This document shows positions 35,381 to 43,712 of a stretch of DNA of 64,000 nucleotides, piece after piece. Positions within the stretch are counted from its first letter, which is position 1, and the number at the start of each line of letters is the position of its first letter. Source of the stretch: an uncultured Winogradskyella sp. (GTDB lineage: Bacteria > Bacteroidota > Bacteroidia > Flavobacteriales > Flavobacteriaceae); the NCBI RefSeq assembly GCF_947496485.1, contig NZ_CANMCZ010000005.1, positions 124,001-188,000 on the forward strand, read 5' to 3'. Under the pieces are notes generated by a model. That model was not told the origin of the DNA and ran no database searches. It saw only the letters and a program-made list of their open reading frames with translations. The translations under genes were made by a program, and so were the position numbers.

Positions 35381-36430
35381 ATGAAATTATCACACTTTAG
35401 TTTTGACCTTCCAGACGAATTATTAGCCGAACATCCTGCAGAGCACAGAGACGAAGCAAGATTGATGGTACTTAATAGAGAAAAGCAAACTATTGAGCAC
35501 AAACAATTCAAGGATATTATTGATTATTTTGATGAAGGTGATGTGATGATTCTAAATAACACTAAAGTTTTTCCTGCACGCTTATACGGTAATAAAGAAA
35601 AAACTGGTGCGCGTATCGAAGTATTTTTACTACGTGAATTAAATCAAGATCAACGTCTTTGGGATGTATTAGTTGATCCTGCACGTAAAATAAGAATTGG
35701 TAACAAACTTTATTTTGGTGAAGATGAAACATTAGTAGCTGAGGTAATTGATAATACAACATCTAGAGGGCGTACACTGCGTTTCCTTTACGATGGTTCA
35801 TATACAGACTTTAGAAGAAAATTAACTGAATTAGGGGAAACACCATTGCCAAAATATATTAAAAGAGAAGTAGAGCCAGAAGATGAAGAGCGCTACCAAA
35901 CTATTTTTGCAAAAAATGAAGGAGCAGTTGCAGCACCAACTGCAGGTTTACATTTCTCAAAGCACTTGCTAAAGCGTTTAGAAATTAAAGGTGTAGAAAC
36001 AGCAGAAGTAACTCTGCATGTTGGTTTAGGTACATTTAACCCAGTTGAGGTAGAAGATTTATCTAAGCACAAAATGGATAGCGAAGAGATTGTTATTACC
36101 CAGAGAGCAGCAGATATTGTAAATAGAGGTATTGAGAATAAGAAACGTGTTTGTGCAGTTGGCACAACATCGATGCGTACCATAGAAAGTTCAGTATCAT
36201 CAAATGGTAGATTAAATGAATTTGATGGGTGGACCAACAAATTTATCTTTCCACCTTATGATTTTAGCATTGCCAATTGTATGATTACAAACTTCCATAC
36301 ACCAAAGTCAACGTTGTTAATGATGACTTCTGCATTTGCTGGTCATGATTTCATTAAGAAAGCTTATGAAGAAGCTGTAAAAGAAAAATATAAATTCTAT
36401 TCGTATGGTGATGCTATGCTTATCATCTAA
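35381..36430 (+). CDS. queA: tRNA preQ1(34) S-adenosylmethionine ribosyltransferase-isomerase
   Basis: Adds the epoxycyclopentane ring to preQ1 in tRNA during queuosine synthesis. The 349-residue protein has [32 protein letters not shown] and [10 protein letters not shown], all QueA signatures. It is a single gene with its own promoter and a hairpin terminator. Confidence 0.96.
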   Translation: MKLSHFSFDLPDELLAEHPAEHRDEARLMVLNREKQTIEHKQFKDIIDYFDEGDVMILNNTKVFPARLYGNKEKTGARIEVFLLRELNQDQRLWDVLVDPARKIRIGNKLYFGEDETLVAEVIDNTTSRGRTLRFLYDGSYTDFRRKLTELGETPLPKYIKREVEPEDEERYQTIFAKNEGAVAAPTAGLHFSKHLLKRLEIKGVETAEVTLHVGLGTFNPVEVEDLSKHKMDSEEIVITQRAADIVNRGIENKKRVCAVGTTSMRTIESSVSSNGRLNEFDGWTNKFIFPPYDFSIANCMITNFHTPKSTLLMMTSAFAGHDFIKKAYEEAVKEKYKFYSYGDAMLII

Positions 36431-36451
36431 TTATGATTTAAAATAATATAG

Positions 36452-36478
36452 AAAGCCTCTTAGTTGAGGCTTTTTTAT
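36452..36478 (+). terminator. queA terminator
   Basis: AAAGCCTC (36452-36459) pairs with GAGGCTTT (36466-36473), followed by further Ts. Confidence 0.85.
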
Positions 36479-36505
36479 TTTAAGAGAAAACCGAATTCAT
36501 TTAAG

Positions 36506-36513
36506 TACTTTTG
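36506..36513 (+). promoter_or_regulatory. putative rlmN promoter -7 element, almost touching the start codon
   Basis: TACTTTTG exactly matches TAnnTTTG and ends six bases before the ATG at 36520. Transcription would start at or next to the start codon, so the rlmN mRNA is probably leaderless. Confidence 0.6.
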
Positions 36514-36519
36514 CATCAA

Positions 36520-37560
36520 ATGGAACTGAAAAAGAAAGATATAAGAGCGTTAACCAAAGAGCAACTAAGAGATTTTTTTGTTGAACAAGGAGATAAAGCG
36601 TTTCGAGGCAACCAGGTGTATGAATGGTTGTGGCAAAAATCTGCTCATAGTTTTGAAGATATGACTAACGTATCATTAGAAACTAGGCAAATGCTTAAAG
36701 ATAATTTTGTAATCAATCATATCAAAGTAGATCAGATGCAACGAAGCTCTGATGGTACCATTAAAAATGCCGTAAGACTTCATGATGATTTAATTGTGGA
36801 ATCGGTTTTAATTCCAACAGCAACAAGAACTACAGCTTGTGTGTCCTCTCAGGTTGGATGTAGTTTAGATTGCAAATTTTGCGCTACAGCACGATTAAAA
36901 CGTATGCGAAATCTCAATCCAGATGAAATTTATGATCAAGTAGTTGCTATTGATAATGAGAGTCGTTTATATCACAACAGACCATTAAGCAACATCGTAT
37001 TTATGGGTATGGGAGAACCACTCATGAATTACAACAATGTACTTAAAGCTATAGATAAAATTACATCACCAGAAGGTTTAGGGATGTCACCAAAGCGAAT
37101 AGTAGTTTCGACTTCTGGCGTACCAAAGATGATTAAAAAAATGGCTGATGACGAGGTGAAGTTTAAGTTAGCGGTTTCGCTTCACTCAGCAATTGATGAT
37201 GTAAGAACTTCAATAATGCCTTTTAATGCTACTTTTCCATTAAATGATTTGCGTGAAGCACTGCAATATTGGTATGCCAAAACAAAGAACAGAATTACCT
37301 ACGAATATGTGGTTTGGGATGGCATTAATGATAAACGTAAAGATGTAGATGCTTTAGTTGAATTCTGCAAATTCGCACCAAGTAAAGTAAATCTTATAGA
37401 GTACAATCCAATTGATGATGGAGAGTTTCAACAAGCCAATTCAAAAGCGATAGATATGTATGTAAATGTTTTGGAAGCGAATAACATCACTGTTACTGTG
37501 CGAAGAAGTAGAGGCAAGGATATTGATGCTGCTTGTGGACAGTTGGCGAATAAAAGTTAA
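36520..37560 (+). CDS. rlmN: 23S rRNA (adenine-2503-C2)-methyltransferase
   Basis: A radical-SAM methyltransferase acting on A2503 of 23S rRNA (and A37 of some tRNAs). The 346-residue protein has the cluster motif CSLDCKFC (C-x3-C-x2-C), GMGEPLMNYNN, and the substrate-loop Cys in DIDAACGQL near the end. The frame is open from a TTG at 36511, but that codon lies inside the promoter element, so the ATG at 36520 (MELKKKDIRAL) is chosen. Confidence 0.95.
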   Translation: MELKKKDIRALTKEQLRDFFVEQGDKAFRGNQVYEWLWQKSAHSFEDMTNVSLETRQMLKDNFVINHIKVDQMQRSSDGTIKNAVRLHDDLIVESVLIPTATRTTACVSSQVGCSLDCKFCATARLKRMRNLNPDEIYDQVVAIDNESRLYHNRPLSNIVFMGMGEPLMNYNNVLKAIDKITSPEGLGMSPKRIVVSTSGVPKMIKKMADDEVKFKLAVSLHSAIDDVRTSIMPFNATFPLNDLREALQYWYAKTKNRITYEYVVWDGINDKRKDVDALVEFCKFAPSKVNLIEYNPIDDGEFQQANSKAIDMYVNVLEANNITVTVRRSRGKDIDAACGQLANKS

Positions 37561-37566
37561 GAAATA

Positions 37567-37593
37567 AAAAAAGCGGCAATCTGCCGCTTTTTT
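37567..37593. terminator. bidirectional terminator between rlmN and the type IX cargo gene
   Basis: AAAAAAGCGGCA pairs with TGCCGCTTTTTT around a 3-nt loop; the A- and T-runs serve both convergent genes. Confidence 0.9.
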
Positions 37594-37610
37594 ATACAAT
37601 AATTATCAGG

Positions 37611-39218
37611 TTAATTCTTTACAAATCTAATTGTCTTAGAATAACCATCAATATTTACCTTAGCTAAATAGACTCCATCATTTAAAGATGAAACATTAAT
37701 AGACTCAGATGTACTTGATAATGGTTTAGAAATAACAGCCTGACCTAAAATAGAATATATTTCAATATTTGTCATAGCCATATCAGACGAATCTAAGTTA
37801 AGTGTTTTAGAGATTTTATTATAGTTATGTGTGAAAACATTAGATTCAAAATCTGCAACGCTTAATGACACATCTATATTAGAATCAAACATAAGTACAA
37901 ATCCAGAATCTCCTGCACCAAATGAACGATAAGCAATATGATAATCACCTGAATTACTCACTGAAAATGTATTAACTTCTTCATATGCCATAGTTTCTAA
38001 AGTAGCAAAATCACCTTGAGTTACAATACCAGTATTAGAAAATAAAGTAGCGAGTTGTGTAGCAGTAGAAGAAGTTGCATCTACGATGAAAGCTTCAAGA
38101 CTTGCATTTGGAGTTCCACTAAATACGTTATATCTTGTTGTAACTTCATAAGTAGTACCACCAACTAAAGCCAAAGGAGGACTAAACATCCAATCATCTT
38201 TCATTACAGTAGCCGGATCTCCATTAGCATTTGTAGCAAATGTTTCAGGAATCATGTCACCATCTAAATCTAAATCTTGTTGAGTAATCCAAGAAAGTCC
38301 GTCACCATCAGCATCTTCCGTTGCGTAACAATTAACAAAAGCATTATTGTTATCAAATACCTCCGTAGATGGTATTGTATAATTTGTACAATCAAAAGCT
38401 GTTAAAAATCCTACTGGACCAACTTGTGCACTATCTCCGTTGCCACCACTACAATTTGCTGTAATGTAAAGTTCATAATTTGTGTCTGGCATTAGGCCTG
38501 TAATATCGTAGTTTGTAGCTGCAATGTCATTTACTATTGTCCCAGTACCTAAGGTGAATCCTAATTCACCGTACTCAATATCAAAAACAGTACCAGCACC
38601 ATTTGGATCAGTCCAGGCAACGTCTACGCTTGTGAGAGTAATCCCGTTTGGTCCAATAGCAAAGCTAGTGGGATCAGCACATGAAGGTATTTCTACAAAA
38701 TCAACATTATCAAGTCCCCAGGCATCACCATCATTGTTCTCCATAACAAACGCAACATATATAGAGCTTCCGACGTATGCTGATAAATCTACTGACCATG
38801 GCTGAAAAGCACCACCATTTGTGTCTAACTCGTCTATTGTAAATACAATATCCGTAAATCCAGCAATATTAGTTTGTGTTGGATCAGTTGATACTCTAAC
38901 TTTAACTTCCGAGCCAAAGTCTGGAGCGTTAAAATCAGTCATATCAAAAGTTAAAAGATTGTTCATAGTTGTAATGGCAATTTGAGGAGTAACAATCCAG
39001 TCTTCTGCTATCTGACCAGCTGGAAGAACCTCTGACCATCTTACAGAAACATAATCGTCTGTATCGTTTACAGTCCATGACCAAGTTGTTCCAATACCAT
39101 TATCAAATACTGCCCATCCTGCGGGAATATTAGGCCCTCCATCAAAACTTTCAGGGAATTGGGCATAGCTTACAAGGCTTATACAAAGTGTTAATAATAA
39201 CAAAGTAATTTTTTTCAT
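37611..39218 (-). CDS. secreted choice-of-anchor J protein with type IX secretion (T9SS type A) sorting domain
   Basis: A 535-residue surface or secreted protein. The signal peptide is MKKITLLLLTLCISLVSYAQ. Residues about 22-180 are a choice-of-anchor J/cleaved-adhesin jelly roll (PAGWAVFDNG, WGLDNVDF), about 183-275 a fibronectin type III domain, and about 285-445 a second jelly-roll-like part. Residues about 455-535 are the T9SS type A sorting domain (IEIYSILGQAV, LNDGVYLAKV, KTIRFVKN). It lacks a protease or glycosidase motif, so an adhesive or carbohydrate-binding role is likely (inference). Confidence 0.87.
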   Translation of the reverse strand: MKKITLLLLTLCISLVSYAQFPESFDGGPNIPAGWAVFDNGIGTTWSWTVNDTDDYVSVRWSEVLPAGQIAEDWIVTPQIAITTMNNLLTFDMTDFNAPDFGSEVKVRVSTDPTQTNIAGFTDIVFTIDELDTNGGAFQPWSVDLSAYVGSSIYVAFVMENNDGDAWGLDNVDFVEIPSCADPTSFAIGPNGITLTSVDVAWTDPNGAGTVFDIEYGELGFTLGTGTIVNDIAATNYDITGLMPDTNYELYITANCSGGNGDSAQVGPVGFLTAFDCTNYTIPSTEVFDNNNAFVNCYATEDADGDGLSWITQQDLDLDGDMIPETFATNANGDPATVMKDDWMFSPPLALVGGTTYEVTTRYNVFSGTPNASLEAFIVDATSSTATQLATLFSNTGIVTQGDFATLETMAYEEVNTFSVSNSGDYHIAYRSFGAGDSGFVLMFDSNIDVSLSVADFESNVFTHNYNKISKTLNLDSSDMAMTNIEIYSILGQAVISKPLSSTSESINVSSLNDGVYLAKVNIDGYSKTIRFVKN

Positions 39219-39326
39219 GCGTTTTCGTTTTTTTGGATTAATAGCTTTAAATCTACGAATAATTGCTCAAAAAAAATGTTAAATCCCTAATATTCAATTT
39301 TTGTCGATATAAACTACCTTTATTCG

Positions 39327-39334
39327 TAATTTTG
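39327..39334 (+). promoter_or_regulatory. putative promoter -7 element of the polyprenyl synthase gene
   Basis: TAATTTTG exactly matches TAnnTTTG, with TTG at 39301-39303 upstream (23-bp gap) and the ATG 19 bp downstream. Confidence 0.55.
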
Positions 39335-39353
39335 CAATGGTTTAGATGCATTT

Positions 39354-40331
39354 ATGAAAATAACCGAACAAATAAAACAACCCATAGCTTATGAAATGGA
39401 ACTTTTTGAACAAAAGTTTCAACTCTCTATGGCGAGTAAGGTGGCACTCCTTAATCGTATAACGCACTACATTGTTAATCGTAAGGGTAAACAGATGCGA
39501 CCAATGTTTGTGTTCTTGGTTGCTAAAATGATGAACAATGGTGAGGTAAGTGAGCGTACCTACAGAGGGGCATCAGTTATTGAGTTAATACATACAGCAA
39601 CATTAGTACACGATGATGTTGTAGATGATAGTAATAGAAGACGTGGCTTCTTCTCTATTAATGCGCTTTGGAAAAATAAAATTGCTGTACTTATAGGTGA
39701 CTATTTGTTATCAAAGGGCTTATTGCTTTCAATTGATAATAATGATTTTGACTTATTGAAAATCATCTCCGTTGCAGTACGCGAAATGAGTGAAGGTGAA
39801 CTGCTTCAAATTGAAAAAGCCAGACAATTAGATATTACTGAGGATATTTATTATGATATCATTCGTCAAAAAACAGCAACCTTAATAGCAGCTTGTTGTA
39901 GTTTGGGTGCTGCTTCGGTAAAACCAAATTCACCAGATGTAGAAGCCATGCGAAAATTTGGTGAGCTCATAGGTATGGCATTTCAGATCAAAGATGATTT
40001 GTTCGATTATGGAGAAGAAGCCATTGGGAAACCAACTGGTATTGATATTAAAGAACAAAAAATGACACTGCCTCTAATTCACGTTCTTAATAACTGCTCT
40101 AAAAAGGAAAAGGCTTGGTTGATTAATTCAGTAAAAAATCATAATAAGGACAAAAAGCGAGTTAAAGAGGTTATTGCTTTTGTAAAATCTAATGGTGGGT
40201 TAGAATATGCAGTTTCAAAAATGAAATCTTTTCAAAAAGAAGCCCTTGATTTACTGCATAGTTACCCAGAATCGCCATATAAATCTTCACTAATACTCAT
40301 GGTGGATTATGTTATTGACAGAAAAAAATAA
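39354..40331 (+). CDS. trans-polyprenyl diphosphate synthase
   Basis: Extends farnesyl or geranyl diphosphate with isopentenyl units to a long chain, probably the menaquinone side chain. The 325-residue protein has the first Asp-rich motif DDVVD at residues 87-91, followed by RRG, and the second DDLFD near 215, the standard metal-binding pair, plus GKQMRP at the N-terminus. Chain length cannot be read with confidence. Confidence 0.92.
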   Translation: MKITEQIKQPIAYEMELFEQKFQLSMASKVALLNRITHYIVNRKGKQMRPMFVFLVAKMMNNGEVSERTYRGASVIELIHTATLVHDDVVDDSNRRRGFFSINALWKNKIAVLIGDYLLSKGLLLSIDNNDFDLLKIISVAVREMSEGELLQIEKARQLDITEDIYYDIIRQKTATLIAACCSLGAASVKPNSPDVEAMRKFGELIGMAFQIKDDLFDYGEEAIGKPTGIDIKEQKMTLPLIHVLNNCSKKEKAWLINSVKNHNKDKKRVKEVIAFVKSNGGLEYAVSKMKSFQKEALDLLHSYPESPYKSSLILMVDYVIDRKK

Positions 40332-40391
40332 AATTTAAAATACTGAAATACAGTTTATTAAAAATAAATTTCAATTATTTTCACTCTCAAG

Positions 40392-40418
40392 ACAACCCTT
40401 TGTAATAAAATTGCGTCT
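40392..40418 (+). promoter_or_regulatory. possible ECF-sigma autoregulated promoter
   Basis: ACAACCC (40392-40398) and CGTCT (40414-40418), separated by 15 bases, resemble the AAC.../CGTC promoters of ECF sigma factors. They lie 33 bp before the ECF gene, while no TAnnTTTG element is found. This suggests that the sigma factor drives its own operon. Confidence 0.45.
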
Positions 40419-40450
40419 TTATAAATAGAAGCGCAATACAAATCAACTTA

Positions 40451-41014
40451 ATGAAAGTTATTCAACTTCATAAAAACGAATCTAAACTCATACAGAGAGC
40501 TGCGAAACACAATCGCGAAGCACAACATGTATTGTATGAGTTACATGCGCCAAAAATGCTAAGTGTATGCAGATATTATATTAAAGATGTACACCAAGCA
40601 GAAGAAGCAATGTTAAATGGTTTTTTTAAGGTTTTTAAATACCTAAAAACATTTAAAAATAAAGGAAGTTTTGAAGGTTGGGTAAGGAGAATAATGGTAA
40701 GAGAAGCAATTTCGTATTTGAGGCAGAAAAAGAATATTGAATTTGCTACAGAAGATGAATATTTAGAGCACGATTATTCTAATAACATTAAAACAAATAT
40801 TGAAGTTGCTGAAATACAGCAGCTCATTGATAGCCTTCCAGAAGGTTACCGAATGGTATTTGTAATGTATGCGATAGAAGGTTATAAGCACAATGAAATT
40901 GCAGAATTATTAAACATTTCTGAAGGCACATCAAAATCGCAATTATTTAAAGCACGACAAATGCTTCAAAAGAAAATTAAAGAATTAAATAACAATAGTT
41001 ATGGCACCAATTAA
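40451..41014 (+). CDS. ECF-type RNA polymerase sigma-70 factor
   Basis: A 187-residue sigma factor with region 2 (residues about 22-88, VLYELHAPKMLSVCRYYI ... FEGWVRRIMVREAISYLR) and region 4 (about 118-178, LPEGYRMVFVMYAIEGYKHNEIA ... SEGTSKSQLFKARQML). There is no region 1.1 or 3, typical of ECF factors. Its 3' end overlaps the next gene by 14 nt, which encodes a membrane protein likely to restrain it. The signal sensed is unknown. Confidence 0.92.
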   Translation: MKVIQLHKNESKLIQRAAKHNREAQHVLYELHAPKMLSVCRYYIKDVHQAEEAMLNGFFKVFKYLKTFKNKGSFEGWVRRIMVREAISYLRQKKNIEFATEDEYLEHDYSNNIKTNIEVAEIQQLIDSLPEGYRMVFVMYAIEGYKHNEIAELLNISEGTSKSQLFKARQMLQKKIKELNNNSYGTN

Positions 41015-41786
41015 ATTCGAAGAAAATATAAAAGACAAGCTTGAGAAGCGAACCTTGTCACCATCGTCAGAAAGTTGGTCTAAGCTATCTGATCGATTAG
41101 ATGCTGATGAAAAGAAGTCGAGAAATCCAATCTTTTGGTGGTTAAGTATTGCTGCAGGATTGATTATAATGATTGCTGTATCTGCACATTTTTTTAAATC
41201 GAGTAATACAGAAGACACGTTACCAAAAATGGTAAATGATGAACCTAAAGTAGAGCAATTAGAAGATAAAACACCAAAACTAAACGATACTAATTCTTTA
41301 GAGTTAGCAAGTGAAGAAGAAATTGTTGAAGATAAAAATGAAAGCTTGCAAAGTACTAAAGAGCCTCAAATTTTAGACTATAAAAAAGTAACAAATAAAA
41401 AAACGCAGTCTAAAATTCAACTTGCTGAGAATGAAACTCTAAATGGTGAAAATAATGAACCTAAGAAAACAGAAGAATTAAATATGAATCTGCAAAGCCT
41501 AACTAGCGACGCTATAATGAAGGAAGCAGTTGCAGAGGCATTAAATAATTTAAAATCAGAAAACACAACAGTTGCAGACAGAGAAATAGATTCTTTATTA
41601 AAATTAGCGAGTAAAGAACTGTTTAAAGAAAAATTACAAAAAGAACCCTCAAAAACTGTAGATGCAAATGCACTATTATTGAGTGTGGAGGATGAAATGG
41701 GACAATCTTTTAGAAGCAAAGTGTTTGAAGCACTAACGGAAAGTTACGAAACCGTAAAAACGGCAGTTGCAGATCGTAATAACTAA
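41001..41786 (+). CDS. probable anti-sigma factor, single-pass membrane protein
   Basis: A 261-residue protein. The N-terminal cytoplasmic part (about 45 residues, with SSESWSKLSDRLDADEKK) precedes one membrane helix, WWLSIAAGLIIMIAVSAHFF. The rest is a charged, low-complexity, likely periplasmic domain rich in Glu, Lys and Asn. No zinc-type anti-sigma motif is seen. The 14-nt overlap with the ECF gene and this topology support an anti-sigma role, by inference. Confidence 0.75.
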   Translation: MAPIKFEENIKDKLEKRTLSPSSESWSKLSDRLDADEKKSRNPIFWWLSIAAGLIIMIAVSAHFFKSSNTEDTLPKMVNDEPKVEQLEDKTPKLNDTNSLELASEEEIVEDKNESLQSTKEPQILDYKKVTNKKTQSKIQLAENETLNGENNEPKKTEELNMNLQSLTSDAIMKEAVAEALNNLKSENTTVADREIDSLLKLASKELFKEKLQKEPSKTVDANALLLSVEDEMGQSFRSKVFEALTESYETVKTAVADRNN

Positions 41787-41790
41787 CAAG

Positions 41791-41813
41791 TTCCTGCGAA
41801 AGCATGAATCTCA
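41791..41813. repeat. small palindromic intergenic repeat (GAAA-loop type)
   Basis: TTCCTGCGAAAGCATGAA forms a stem TTCCTGC/GCATGAA with one mismatch around GAAA and is followed by TCTCA. It resembles a short palindromic unit that recurs in many bacterial genomes. Only one copy is seen in this window. Confidence 0.4.
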
Positions 41814-41876
41814 TAAAAAAGAACCAAAAACGAGAATCAAATTAATAAACATCAATAAATCAAAAAACGAACAGTT

Positions 41877-42980
41877 ATGAACACAATTACAAGATTAGTA
41901 GTATATGCAATTTTAGCATTAACATTTACTACAGCACAAGGACAAAACAAAAAATTAGATTCATTAAGGAAAGTTGACATGGATCAGAAAGTCCTTAACT
42001 TAGAAGAGGAAAGAGCCAAAATAGAAGATCAGGAAAAATCTATTTTAAAATTAAAAATATCTAAGATTAATAAGCGATTAGATAATAAAGAAATTACAGC
42101 TGCTGAAGCAGAAGACCTAAAAAAAGAAGCTGCAAAAACAGCAGCACTTAATATCGAAAACCGAAGAGCAATAATCGATCAGAAGATAGAGTTATTGAAA
42201 AGAAATGGTTACGAAGACTATCAATACAGAAAATATGATGATGGTGATGGAGTAATTATAAGAATAGGTGGAGATGAAAATACAAATGAAAGTTTTATTT
42301 ATATTGGTGATAAGTCAAAAGACAAACCTAGAAAATACGACCGAAGGACGACTGAAGATGTTGTATTTGCAATAGGATTTAACAACACACTAATCGATGG
42401 ACAAGATTTAGATGATTCACCTTACAAACTAGGAGGTTCTGGTTTTGTAGAATTAGGTTACGCTTGGAAAACCAGGATTTTTGACAACACTAACTTTTGG
42501 AGATTAAAATATGGTTTCTCGTTTCAGTGGAATAAGTTAGATATAAAGGATAACAATTTTTTAGTGAACACAGATGGTGATATTTCTTTACAAGAATTTC
42601 CAACGGATTTAAATAAAGGTAAATTCAGAACTACAAATTTGGTATTCCCATTACATTTAGAATTTGGACCATCTAAAAAAATTGAAAAAGAGAACTATTT
42701 TAGATATTCTACACATAAGAAACTAAAAGTTGGTTTAGGTGGATATGCAGGTCTAAATATTGGCAGCATGCAAAAACTAAAATACAAAGAAGATGGAGAA
42801 CGTGTAAAAGATAAGCAACGTGGTGGGTTTGAAGTCAGTGAGTTTGTTTACGGTCTAAGTGGCTATGTAGCTTTGGGTGAAATAGCTTTATATGTTAAGT
42901 ACGATCTCAATCCATTATTTAAAAACCAAACGATAGATCAAAATAATATTTCAGTAGGTCTCCGTTTTGATATGGACTAA
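41877..42980 (+). CDS. outer-membrane beta-barrel protein with coiled-coil N-terminus
   Basis: A 367-residue protein with a signal peptide (residues 1-22, ending TTAQGQ). Residues about 25-110 are heavily charged and heptad-like (a coiled coil, EEERAKIEDQEKSILKLK), and residues about 155-367 are alternating strands ending in VGLRFDMD, typical of an outer-membrane barrel. No family was recognised. It follows the sigma/anti-sigma pair by 90 bp and is likely part of that regulon. It is followed by a clear terminator. Confidence 0.75.
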   Translation: MNTITRLVVYAILALTFTTAQGQNKKLDSLRKVDMDQKVLNLEEERAKIEDQEKSILKLKISKINKRLDNKEITAAEAEDLKKEAAKTAALNIENRRAIIDQKIELLKRNGYEDYQYRKYDDGDGVIIRIGGDENTNESFIYIGDKSKDKPRKYDRRTTEDVVFAIGFNNTLIDGQDLDDSPYKLGGSGFVELGYAWKTRIFDNTNFWRLKYGFSFQWNKLDIKDNNFLVNTDGDISLQEFPTDLNKGKFRTTNLVFPLHLEFGPSKKIEKENYFRYSTHKKLKVGLGGYAGLNIGSMQKLKYKEDGERVKDKQRGGFEVSEFVYGLSGYVALGEIALYVKYDLNPLFKNQTIDQNNISVGLRFDMD

Positions 42981-43004
42981 ACCAATCAATTTTTTGAGTG
43001 TTAA

Positions 43005-43038
43005 AAGCCTTAATCTGTTTTTGGATTAAGGTTTTTTT
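43005..43038 (+). terminator. terminator of the ECF sigma operon
   Basis: CCTTAATC (43008-43015) pairs with GATTAAGG (43024-43031) around an 8-nt loop, followed by a run of Ts. Confidence 0.85.
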
Positions 43039-43048
43039 TATTGATATC

Positions 43049-43101
43049 GTTTAACGTTTTGGCTAAACTGCATTTTACATGCAGTTTAGGTATTGTTGTG
43101 C
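43049..43101. other. attC-like recombination site, left
   Basis: GTTTAAC (43049-43055, fits RYYYAAC) and GTTGTGC (43095-43101, one mismatch to GTTRRRY) flank a perfect 10-bp hairpin CTAAACTGCA/TGCAGTTTAG (43063-43072/43080-43089). The layout and 53-nt length resemble an integron cassette attC site. It overlaps the 3' end of the ankyrin gene, as attC sites often do. Confidence 0.55.
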
Positions 43102-43550
43102 TTAGTATTTATTAATTCACCAATATTTGGAATCAATGGTCTGAAAAATGATTTTAGTTTTTCTAACCACTCAAAGTCGTCTTGAGCATAAGCTAATAAT
43201 ACATCAATCGGTCTTTCTCCATTGTCATCTTTTAATTCTATATCCGCACCGTTTTCTAAAAGAATTTTAAGCATTTTCAATGCTTCTGGGTAGGGTGAAT
43301 CAAGATTGTTTTGAATCATTCCATCAATACAATAGTCAATTGTTTCAGAAAGAGGTGCTCCATAATCAATGTTGACATTAGCGCCTTGATCAATTACAAA
43401 TTGTAAAGTTGAAGGGTTATCACTATTAATAGCAGAGGAAATTGGTGTTATTCCAATTCCATATTTAGCATTAATATCTGCACCCTCTTGTAACAGTTTA
43501 TGGGCTCCCTCAATATCAGACTCAAATATGTAAGAATTAAGTTCTTTCAT
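43086..43550 (-). CDS. ankyrin repeat protein in an attC-bounded cassette
   Basis: A 154-residue cytoplasmic protein without a signal peptide, built of about three or four ankyrin repeats (AHKLLQEGADINAKYGIGITPISSAI; LQFVIDQGANVNIDYGAPL; LKILLENGADIELKDDNGERPIDVLL). It probably binds a protein partner, which is unknown. The start codon lies 8 bp inside one attC-like site and the stop lies within the other, so the gene fills a cassette of about 509 bp between the ECF operon and dnaG. It has the opposite orientation to both neighbours. Recent gain by recombination is inferred. Confidence 0.83.
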   Translation of the reverse strand: MKELNSYIFESDIEGAHKLLQEGADINAKYGIGITPISSAINSDNPSTLQFVIDQGANVNIDYGAPLSETIDYCIDGMIQNNLDSPYPEALKMLKILLENGADIELKDDNGERPIDVLLAYAQDDFEWLEKLKSFFRPLIPNIGELINTKHNNT

Positions 43551-43558
43551 TCTATTAA

Positions 43559-43610
43559 GCGCAACTTACTGATATAAGTCCGTTTTAATGACTTATATCA
43601 GACGTTAAAC
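43559..43610. other. attC-like recombination site, right
   Basis: GCGCAAC (43559-43565) and GTTAAAC (43604-43610, an exact GTTRRRY match) flank a perfect 11-bp hairpin CTGATATAAGT/ACTTATATCAG (43569-43579/43591-43601). GTTAAAC is the exact complement of GTTTAAC in the left site, and GCGCAAC complements GTTGTGC with one mismatch. This is the exchange pattern left by inserting a cassette into one attC site. Confidence 0.55.
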
Positions 43611-43712
43611 GAAGTTCGGTGTTTCTAATGAGAAAGTCAAGTTAATTTGGGTCATAAATTTTTAAAACAAATAGTTTATCTTAAATTTACAAACTTGCTA
43701 AAATTCTAATTT

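Noticed and set aside
35893..36240. 115-codon open frame antisense to queA
   Set aside because: It lies wholly inside queA, has no recognisable domain or promoter, and is a shadow of the coding strand.
38524..38805. 93-codon open frame antisense to the type IX cargo gene
   Set aside because: Low-complexity shadow of the fibronectin and jelly-roll coding sequence on the other strand.
41417..41719. 100-codon open frame antisense to the anti-sigma gene
   Set aside because: Ser/Phe-rich complement of a Glu/Lys-rich sequence, without independent evidence of coding.
43049..43610. Transposon or MITE with terminal inverted repeats as explanation of the ankyrin cassette
   Set aside because: No target-site duplication or transposase was seen, and the paired inner ends fit attC exchange better; it remains the main alternative.
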